Source: Acidilobaceae archaeon
GTDB taxonomy: Archaea > Thermoproteota > Thermoprotei_A > Sulfolobales > Acidilobaceae
NCBI GenBank assembly: GCA_028276165.1
Contig: JAPYWV010000007.1
Span: 1-38,292 of the forward strand
Length of the DNA stretch: 38,292 bases
Direction: 5' to 3'
Of this stretch, positions 18,628-25,823 are shown in pieces (position 1 is the stretch's first letter; the number at the start of each line of letters is the position of its first letter). Made by a program: the position numbers and the translations under genes. Below the pieces are notes generated by a model. The model did no database searches. It saw only the letters and a list, made by a program, of their open reading frames with translations, and was not told where the DNA came from.

Positions 18628-21600
18628 CTTGGAGCATCCTCGCTATACCCTCTACTATCTCCTCCACAAGCCTAGCCTTCTCCCTAGCTTCTACCTTAAG
18701 GCTTCTGGCTATATCCATTAGGAGCCCCTTCTTCAGCTCTCTTACGTGCTTCTCGAGTAGAGGTCCTCCACTATACTCTCTCACCACGAGTCCGAGAGCC
18801 TCTCTCGTTCTAGGCAACTCTACTCTAACACCATACCTTTTCTCGATCAAGGCCCTCACGTCATGCACTATCCTCTGCTCTAAACTCATAGCCTTAGACT
18901 CCTCTATGTGTGTGAGGAGCTCCCTGTAAAGTTCTAGGAGCTTCTCGACGCTATCCACGCCGGCTCTCTCAAGCCACTCTCTCTCAAGCCTCTTAACATG
19001 CTCGTATATGTGCTTGTACAGTGGGTTCGCAATTTTAAGCTCTAGGAAGCTCCTAATGGATAGGAATGCCTCTGATACAGTGTGGTGCGAGGGCTGCAAC
19101 CCGGCTCTAGTGAGTTTAGCGTAGACAGCTCTAAGATCCAGCTCGTCTACGGCACCTACCTCCTCCTCCCTTATAACCTGGAATGGCGATATCACGGTCT
19201 TCTCGTGAACAAGCTTTAGGATGCTATCCCAGAACTCCTCTGGTAGCTTTACACCTCTAATGAGGCTTCTAATCCTCCTGTACATGTAGAGTATTATAGC
19301 GTACTCTCTACGGTGATCAACTTTAGCTGGGTGAGCTCCTAGGGCTTCGTAGAGTCTAGTAACCCTCCTCATGAGCTCTACGACCTCGTAGACGTGGGGC
19401 TCGCTATAGGCTAGAGCTAGCAGTCTTAAAGCGGGGTCCACACGCTCCTCTAGAACCCTTTTTAGAACCCCCTCATCCTCTATGGCTAGGAGCTCCTCTA
19501 AATCCACTGATACCCTGTGAGCCCTCACTACCACCCCGTTTCTAAGAGTAGCTTTCAGCTTACCAAGTAACTCTCTGAACTCCTCGTAGCTCCTATCGAG
19601 GCTTGATAGAGCGTTTGAGGCCATGTCTGAGGCTATAGTGGCATCCCCTATGGTCTCGTAGGTTAGTATGGTCTTTCTAACATGGTCTAACAGCCCTATA
19701 GTGTCTACCACTAACCCGAACTGTTTATCCCTATCCCCGGTCTTATACGGTCTATTAACCCTGGCTATGGCTTGTAGTAGCCTGTGCTCGTATAGTGGTT
19801 TATCCAAGTACATGACCTTTAGTGCTGGGCAGTCGAACCCAGTTATAAGCATATCGGTTACTATTAGTATCCTCGGGTACTCCTCGTTCTTAAACCTATA
19901 CTGTATCTCCCTATTCACAGACTCTATGTCGGAGAGCTCCAACCACCTGCGTTGGAGCCCTCTTCTAAACTCCCTTATCTCCTCGGGGTCGTTCTCCGTA
20001 TAGGTCATGACGACCTCAACCCACCTCTCAACCCCCTCTCCATGCTTTCTCCTGAGCTCCTCTACAAGATGCTTCCAGAGTCTAACGCAAGCCCTCCTAC
20101 TAGCAACTACCACCATAGCCTTGTACTTGAAGCCCTCCGTATCCTCTTCAACCCTCTCAGCTATGTATCTTGCTAGCATTCTAAGCCTCCCGTCGTTCTC
20201 CAGGAAGGCTTTTATCTTGTTAAGCCTCTTTCTAATCTCATCCACTGTAACCATAGGAGTGGGGGTTGCGAGCTCCTCCTCGGCCATCTCATCTATGCTC
20301 CCCGCCTCCTCGCTAACCCTGAGCCATTGTTCTACAAGCTCTCTTATCTCACGCTCCTCTACTAGGAGCTTTACACCTTCCTTTTCCACCGCCACCTGGT
20401 ATACTATTGGTAGTGTGTAGCCGTCCCTTATAGAGTCTCCTATGAAGTACTTATCGAGATACCACACCCCCCTCTCTGGGTATGCGAATAGCTTGAACGT
20501 GTTCCTCTCGAACTTGAATACAGGTGTCCCGGTGAACGCTATCCTTATAGCGTTTGGTAGTATCTTGTTGATGGTGCTAGCTAGCACCCCATACTGGCTC
20601 CTATGAGCCTCATCTATTAGTAGGAGCACCTCCCTCCTGTTGATAGGCTTCAAGCCTTCTAGAGCATCAGGTCTAAACTTCTGTACTAGGACTATGTAAA
20701 CCCCCCGGGTTACCCCTCCGCTCTCCTCGCTCTCTTTGATCCTCTCCAGGAGCTCTCTCAACTCCTCTATGCTCTCCACCACCCTAACATATTCTATGAA
20801 GCCTGGGGCTCCGAGACGTGATATGAAGTCGTCGTAGAGCTGTCTAGCTAGCTCCCTCCTATCAACGATGAAGAAGACCAGTGGATCCCTGTCGAAGAAG
20901 GTCTTGAAAAACCTGTACGCTATGAAGAACATCGTGTAGGTCTTACCACTACCCTGCCAGTGCCACACAAGACCCCTGTTATCACCGCTACCGCCTACAA
21001 GATAACCTCTTATGAGCTCGTAGGCCTTCTCAGAAGCCCTCCACTGGTTATACCTAGCAATAACCTTCTCATCCCCGCCCCTAAAGAAGGTATACCATCT
21101 AATTACATCGAGCAACCTCCCGGGCTCCAGTAGATCGAATATATCGCAGACACCCTCCCCGGGACACCACCTACTATAAGGCGTAAACCTTGAAACCCCC
21201 TGGTAGTTTGGGAGAGTAGCCCTGTAGACGGACTCACTCCTACCAACATAGGCTACAGCTAGCTGAACAAATCTAAAGAGCTCCGGGGATTCAACCTCAT
21301 ACCTGGCAATCTGCCTTAAAGCCTCCTCCAAACCACCAGCTCTAACACCACTCTTAACCTCAACAACAACCAACGGGATACCGTTAACGTAGAGAACGAA
21401 ATCAGGCTTAGAGTCAACACGCCTACCAGGGAACAAAGGCTCCCTAGCAAAGGTAAACCTGTTACGGGAGACAACATCGAAGTCCACGAGCTTTAACCAT
21501 AGAACAGAACCCCTAACCCTCCAGTAAAAACCATCCCTCAAAAACCTCAAAACCTCAGGTGCAGAAGCGGTAGAGAGAGCATGTCTAACATAGCCTAGAA

Positions 21601-21817
21601 CCTCCCCAACATCCCCTGAGCTCAAACCCCTCCTCCTCAAATCAACCTCATCCTTCAAACCATTAATCTCTCTAAAGACATCCTCAAACAAAACCCAGTC
21701 AACGAAATCCCCAACCCTACGGTTCGAAATCTCCTCCCTAAACCTCCAACCAAGCCTCTGAAGCTCCTCAAAAACCTCACTCATGTAAACATCCTCACGA
21801 ACCAACATCGCCATCAA
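18593..21817 (-). CDS. hsdR: Type I restriction enzyme R subunit
   Basis: Nuclease core KPDFVLYVNGIPLVVVEVKSG; Walker A WHWQGSGKTYTM; LLIDEAHRSQYG; AFTGTP; LDKPLYEHRLLQAIARVNRPY. Confidence 0.97.
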   Translation of the reverse strand: MMAMLVREDVYMSEVFEELQRLGWRFREEISNRRVGDFVDWVLFEDVFREINGLKDEVDLRRRGLSSGDVGEVLGYVRHALSTASAPEVLRFLRDGFYWRVRGSVLWLKLVDFDVVSRNRFTFAREPLFPGRRVDSKPDFVLYVNGIPLVVVEVKSGVRAGGLEEALRQIARYEVESPELFRFVQLAVAYVGRSESVYRATLPNYQGVSRFTPYSRWCPGEGVCDIFDLLEPGRLLDVIRWYTFFRGGDEKVIARYNQWRASEKAYELIRGYLVGGSGDNRGLVWHWQGSGKTYTMFFIAYRFFKTFFDRDPLVFFIVDRRELARQLYDDFISRLGAPGFIEYVRVVESIEELRELLERIKESEESGGVTRGVYIVLVQKFRPDALEGLKPINRREVLLLIDEAHRSQYGVLASTINKILPNAIRIAFTGTPVFKFERNTFKLFAYPERGVWYLDKYFIGDSIRDGYTLPIVYQVAVEKEGVKLLVEEREIRELVEQWLRVSEEAGSIDEMAEEELATPTPMVTVDEIRKRLNKIKAFLENDGRLRMLARYIAERVEEDTEGFKYKAMVVVASRRACVRLWKHLVEELRRKHGEGVERWVEVVMTYTENDPEEIREFRRGLQRRWLELSDIESVNREIQYRFKNEEYPRILIVTDMLITGFDCPALKVMYLDKPLYEHRLLQAIARVNRPYKTGDRDKQFGLVVDTIGLLDHVRKTILTYETIGDATIASDMASNALSSLDRSYEEFRELLGKLKATLRNGVVVRAHRVSVDLEELLAIEDEGVLKRVLEERVDPALRLLALAYSEPHVYEVVELMRRVTRLYEALGAHPAKVDHRREYAIILYMYRRIRSLIRGVKLPEEFWDSILKLVHEKTVISPFQVIREEEVGAVDELDLRAVYAKLTRAGLQPSHHTVSEAFLSIRSFLELKIANPLYKHIYEHVKRLEREWLERAGVDSVEKLLELYRELLTHIEESKAMSLEQRIVHDVRALIEKRYGVRVELPRTREALGLVVREYSGGPLLEKHVRELKKGLLMDIARSLKVEAREKARLVEEIVEGIARMLQDEVGGAGKAAS

Positions 21818-23096
21818 CCACCCTAACCTTACCAGTAAGAAGCAAATCCATCAAACCCCTCTTCAAACGCTCAAGCCTCTCCCTCTCCCCATGATAGAGT
21901 TCGATAGCCCTATCAATTGTAGATAGAATGTTAGCAATCCTATTTTGCTCTTGAAGAGGTGGCTGGGGGATGACTGTCTTACTGAACATTGCCATTGAAA
22001 TCTCTCTATACGTACTTCCTCCAGCAAGTTCTTCGAACTTCTTTCTCATTCCCAACAAATAATAATAGTAGTAGAGTATGTTCACATCCTTTCTTTTGGG
22101 GATTAGAGCTATTACTCCTTGGTTAATGGTTACGTCAACCTTATTTATTGCTAGATAGCCAATGGTAGCTCTCGATGTGAATAGCAATGAACCTCTAGGG
22201 ACTATCCGTAAATTTTTCGATCTAATACCCTCCTCTGTCAAGTACTTTTCAGTTTTCGTCAAGTATATCATGTTTAAATCATTTATAGCAGTTATATCTG
22301 TAGGAGTAGCAAATGGAATAGTTCCTCCCCAATATTTACTATCCTTAGTTGATGGTGTAGTACCTTTGTAGAGCTCGAAAGCCTCCTTCAAGGAAAACGT
22401 TCTCCAGTCTCTTGGTATTTTTCCTATCTCTGTTTCCTGGAACTCCGTCTCCCTGTGGAATGATAGTCTCCCGTTCTCCTCTCTAACCCTAATCCTCCCT
22501 GTTAGGAGCTCACTCATCAAACCCCTCTTCAAACGCTCAAGCCCCTCTCTTTCCTCATGGTATAACTCAATAGTCCTGTCAATCATTGTAAGTATCCCGC
22601 TTACCTTCTCTTGTTCTTTTATAGGAGGTAACGGTATCAGGAGTTCTTCAAGGTCCTTCTTTGTAATGGCTTTAAATGTTGATCCCTTCCCTAGGGTCTC
22701 TAATTGTTTCTTAATGTACTGGAAGTAATAAAAATAGAACATATGATTTGCAGTTTTTAGATTAAAGCGAATAGCTGCTAACCCCCTACCTATGCATACT
22801 TTATATGGTGCAATGTTTACATCCCCAACAGGAGCTCGTACAGATATGAGGATATCGTTGGGCTCAGCAATCTTTAACGGTTGTGTCGTGTATGTGGTTG
22901 GAGATGGATACATTCTCCCGAACTCCATTTTACCTTGTAAGAAAGGCATTCCCAGCCCTTCCCTATTGTAGGTATCAGAAGGCGGTGACTGTCCCATAAT
23001 AATCCTGGCTATACTGCTTAACTTTACCGTTTTCCACTCCCTTGGTATTTTTCCTATCTCTGTTTCCTGGAATTCTGTTTCTCTACGGAATTTCAT
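21795..23096 (-). CDS. hsdS: Type I restriction enzyme S (specificity) subunit with two TRDs
   Basis: Two half-subunits, each starting ETEFQETEIGKIPR(E/D)W and ending in IDR(T/A)IELYH(E/G)ERE-LERLKRGLM-LLTG. Confidence 0.96.
   Translation of the reverse strand: MKFRRETEFQETEIGKIPREWKTVKLSSIARIIMGQSPPSDTYNREGLGMPFLQGKMEFGRMYPSPTTYTTQPLKIAEPNDILISVRAPVGDVNIAPYKVCIGRGLAAIRFNLKTANHMFYFYYFQYIKKQLETLGKGSTFKAITKKDLEELLIPLPPIKEQEKVSGILTMIDRTIELYHEEREGLERLKRGLMSELLTGRIRVREENGRLSFHRETEFQETEIGKIPRDWRTFSLKEAFELYKGTTPSTKDSKYWGGTIPFATPTDITAINDLNMIYLTKTEKYLTEEGIRSKNLRIVPRGSLLFTSRATIGYLAINKVDVTINQGVIALIPKRKDVNILYYYYYLLGMRKKFEELAGGSTYREISMAMFSKTVIPQPPLQEQNRIANILSTIDRAIELYHGERERLERLKRGLMDLLLTGKVRVVDGDVGS
21849..22543. 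repeat. Direct repeat inside hsdS (29 nt, 21849-21877 and 22515-22543)
   Basis: Identical catcaaacccctcttcaaacgctcaagcc in both copies. Confidence 0.9.
22411..23072. repeat. Direct repeat inside hsdS (32 nt, 22411-22442 and 23041-23072)
   Basis: Identical cttggtatttttcctatctctgtttcctggaa in both copies. Confidence 0.9.
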
Positions 23097-24871
23097 GTGT
23101 TTTCACCTAGGGTTTTTGAGAGCTCTCTCATTATATGGTCTATTTCTTTGAGTAGCTGGTTTCTCTCCTCCTCTATCCTCTTCAACTCCTCGTATTCTCT
23201 GAGGATGTCTATGGTCTCTTCAACTCCTGTGGGTGTTACGTATAGTGTTACGTTTAGGTTGTAGTCGTTCTTTCTTATCTCCTCTATTGTTGCTATCTTT
23301 GAGAATCCGGGTATTTCCGTGTACTCTCTGTATGCTTTGACTATCTTCTCTATGTTATCCTCTCCTAGTATGTTTAGCCTTCTCACTTCCGGATGTGGTT
23401 TGTACTCGTTGCTAGCGTTTATGAATATTACCTTTCCCTTCCTCTCTTCTGGTTTGCTCTTATTGAATACTATTATGACTCCTGGAGCTACTACGTTGTA
23501 GAATAGCTTTTCTGGTAGTAGTATGACTGCTTCTACCAGGTCTGCTTCCACGATCTTCCTCCTTATCTCCCTTTCTCTGCCTCCTCTGAATAGTGATCCT
23601 TGGTCTATTACTACTGCTACCTTCCTTGTGCTTGTGTGTATCATTAGCTGTATCCATAGCCAGTCTGCTGTGTTCTCTGGTGGGTAGCCGTAGGTGTATA
23701 TCTTGCGGAGCTCCGGCTTCCCTAGTCTTGCTTCATCGTACCCGTCCTGGTTCCATGGCGGGTTTGCTAGCACGTATACCGGTGTGTTACTGTGTTTCCT
23801 CACATCCCCTAGGAACTTCGGGTTTTCTAGGCTATCTCCAACGTATATTGTCGTGTCACTTGTTATACCATGTAGTACTAGGTTCATCTTAGCTATTGCG
23901 GCCATGACCTCGTTTATCTCCTGCCCGTACAGCTTTAATTTGACACCCTCCCTACCCACCTTGCTCCCAACATACTTGTGTGCCTCTATTAGCATTGCTG
24001 CTGAGCCGCACGCAGGATCTACCACTATCGAGTTGTTCTCCACGTCGAGTAGCCTGACCATCAGCTTTATAACCTCTCTAGGCGTGTAGGTCTCACCCTC
24101 CTTGGCCTTCGTTGGAGCGAAGTAGCCTAGAATCCATTGGTATGCATCTCCTAGCACGTCGTAGTCTACGTTTGCGAAGTTGTACTGGTTGAAGAGCTCC
24201 ACCAGTTTAACCAGTATGCTCTTCTTATCACCTCTAGCTAGCTCTGTTAAACCAAGTCTGTTAGCGAGCCTCTCAAGCTCCTCCAGCCCCTCGTTGATCC
24301 TACTAATCCTAACCACAGCCTCATCTATGGCCTGGAGGGTTTCACGTTGCCTAACAACGTTACTCCACGATAGCACCTCATCTCTCTCAACATCGTACAA
24401 GGCTATGTAGTCGTTGTTCGCTAGTAGGTATGCATCCCTCACATCTAAACCCTCAGCCTTATACTCTTCAACCCTAGCCTCCCACTTATCACTAACAGCC
24501 TTGTAGAATAGGAATAGGAGTATGACAGTGTAGTCTACAGCAGTCCTAATAACGTCAGCAGCGTCCTTCAACAACCTTAGAAGCTCATCCCTGGAAGGAG
24601 CTCTGGGGGCTGGGGCACTGTTAACGGAGATACTGTAAACATGCCTCCTAGGATCCCTCTGGTCAATGGAGACCCTTAGGAGGCCGGCCTCACGTAGAGC
24701 TGATAGGAGCTTGTAGACGTTCTCAACCCTATAACCCTTACTGACTAGAACACGCTCAACATCCTCAACGGTAAAAGGCCTACCCCTAAACTCATCGTAG
24801 ATAACCCAGAAATACCTAGCAAACCGGGGCTCAACCCTGGAAAGCCTAGACCAAACCTCGAGGGAGGTCAA
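23093..24871 (-). CDS. hsdM: Type I restriction enzyme M subunit with N-terminal winged-helix-like extension
   Basis: VVDPACGSAAMLIEAHKYV; VLANPPWNQDGYDE; N-terminal ~85 aa wHTH-like segment. Confidence 0.95.
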   Translation of the reverse strand: MTSLEVWSRLSRVEPRFARYFWVIYDEFRGRPFTVEDVERVLVSKGYRVENVYKLLSALREAGLLRVSIDQRDPRRHVYSISVNSAPAPRAPSRDELLRLLKDAADVIRTAVDYTVILLFLFYKAVSDKWEARVEEYKAEGLDVRDAYLLANNDYIALYDVERDEVLSWSNVVRQRETLQAIDEAVVRISRINEGLEELERLANRLGLTELARGDKKSILVKLVELFNQYNFANVDYDVLGDAYQWILGYFAPTKAKEGETYTPREVIKLMVRLLDVENNSIVVDPACGSAAMLIEAHKYVGSKVGREGVKLKLYGQEINEVMAAIAKMNLVLHGITSDTTIYVGDSLENPKFLGDVRKHSNTPVYVLANPPWNQDGYDEARLGKPELRKIYTYGYPPENTADWLWIQLMIHTSTRKVAVVIDQGSLFRGGREREIRRKIVEADLVEAVILLPEKLFYNVVAPGVIIVFNKSKPEERKGKVIFINASNEYKPHPEVRRLNILGEDNIEKIVKAYREYTEIPGFSKIATIEEIRKNDYNLNVTLYVTPTGVEETIDILREYEELKRIEEERNQLLKEIDHIMRELSKTLGENT

Positions 24872-24904
24872 ACCACACCCCCTTGAACACTATGCCAGCC
24901 TACC

Positions 24905-24910
24905 TTTATA
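24905..24910 (-). promoter_or_regulatory. TATA element of the hsdM operon promoter
   Basis: Minus-strand TTTATAAAGG about 30-35 nt upstream of the hsdM start, flanked by CCTACCT/AGGTAGG. Confidence 0.55.
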
Positions 24911-24918
24911 AACATTTA

Positions 24919-24958
24919 GGTAGGGAATACCTTAGAAACTGAAAAGGTAATACCTACC
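24919..24958. promoter_or_regulatory. Imperfect palindrome in the hsdM/Argonaute divergent promoter
   Basis: GGTAGG-gaa-TACCTT-agaaactgaa-AAGGTA-ata-CCTACC; both 6-bp arm pairs are exact reverse complements. Confidence 0.6.
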
Positions 24959-24980
24959 CAGAATCCCAAAAAGGTACTAG

Positions 24981-24990
24981 CTTATAAGCC
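24981..24990 (+). promoter_or_regulatory. TATA element for the 258-aa/Argonaute operon
   Basis: CTTATAAGCC, followed at 25016-25022 by a GGAGGTG Shine-Dalgarno-like sequence. Confidence 0.5.
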
Positions 24991-25045
24991 CGCTCCCACA
25001 AAAAGTTAACTGGTAGGAGGTGGGGGACCCTTAATATACGATGGA

Positions 25046-25822
25046 ATGTCATTAGAGTCTATTATGGGAGGTGTTAGGGATCTAAGCATAACCCCTAGCA
25101 TCGATGGCCACCTTCTCGACGACTACACCACAGTAGTCTGCGAGGAAGCAGGTGAAAGCTCCTACACTCCAATCCTCCTCACGGAGGGCTCGGTTTTCTG
25201 CTCCTACCTACTCCTCTACCCCCTCCCCGACGGGATCTTGGTTAAAATCGGTAACTCAGATAGGGATAGTTGTGTTACTAGGATGTTCCAGCAGGCTCCT
25301 GTTGTAGCTGTTGTCTCAGAGCTCGTGTACGGGCTAAGCACACTTAATGATAGGGAGGAGCTGGACAAGAGAGTTGCAGGGGAGCTGGGAAGGCAACTGA
25401 AGGGAGCTGGGGTTACCGTGGTAACCAGGGTTAGTAGTGAGGTTGTAGTTAAAGCGTGGAAGCACGTTGTGACAACCGGTTTGAATCTAGATTACATGTT
25501 AAACCTAGGGTTCAAGCTAGCGACAATAGCGTCCTATATCCTCAGAGATGTGGGTCAAACTCTTCTACCCAGTCCCGGTTACGCGTGGTTCACATCCATA
25601 GGAGCTCTAGGAGAGCAAGATATGGAAGTTATAAGAGGGCATGCTTACAGAAGGTTAAATGCTGAGAGGGTATGCAATGGTAAACGGAGGCTCAAGATAA
25701 GACACCTCCCCAACGGGTTGTTCCACGTGCTCATAAAGGGGGAGAGGAACCTCCGCGGGGAGCCTTCGGGTAGACTTCTAACCTTCAATGATCTTAAGAG
25801 GTTAAAGCTGAGGGTGGTGTAG
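25046..25822 (+). CDS. Uncharacterised protein, candidate Argonaute partner, 258 aa
   Basis: ORF ends 1 nt before the Argonaute GTG start; no recognisable family motif. Confidence 0.8.
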   Translation: MSLESIMGGVRDLSITPSIDGHLLDDYTTVVCEEAGESSYTPILLTEGSVFCSYLLLYPLPDGILVKIGNSDRDSCVTRMFQQAPVVAVVSELVYGLSTLNDREELDKRVAGELGRQLKGAGVTVVTRVSSEVVVKAWKHVVTTGLNLDYMLNLGFKLATIASYILRDVGQTLLPSPGYAWFTSIGALGEQDMEVIRGHAYRRLNAERVCNGKRRLKIRHLPNGLFHVLIKGERNLRGEPSGRLLTFNDLKRLKLRVV

Positions 25823-25823
25823 G

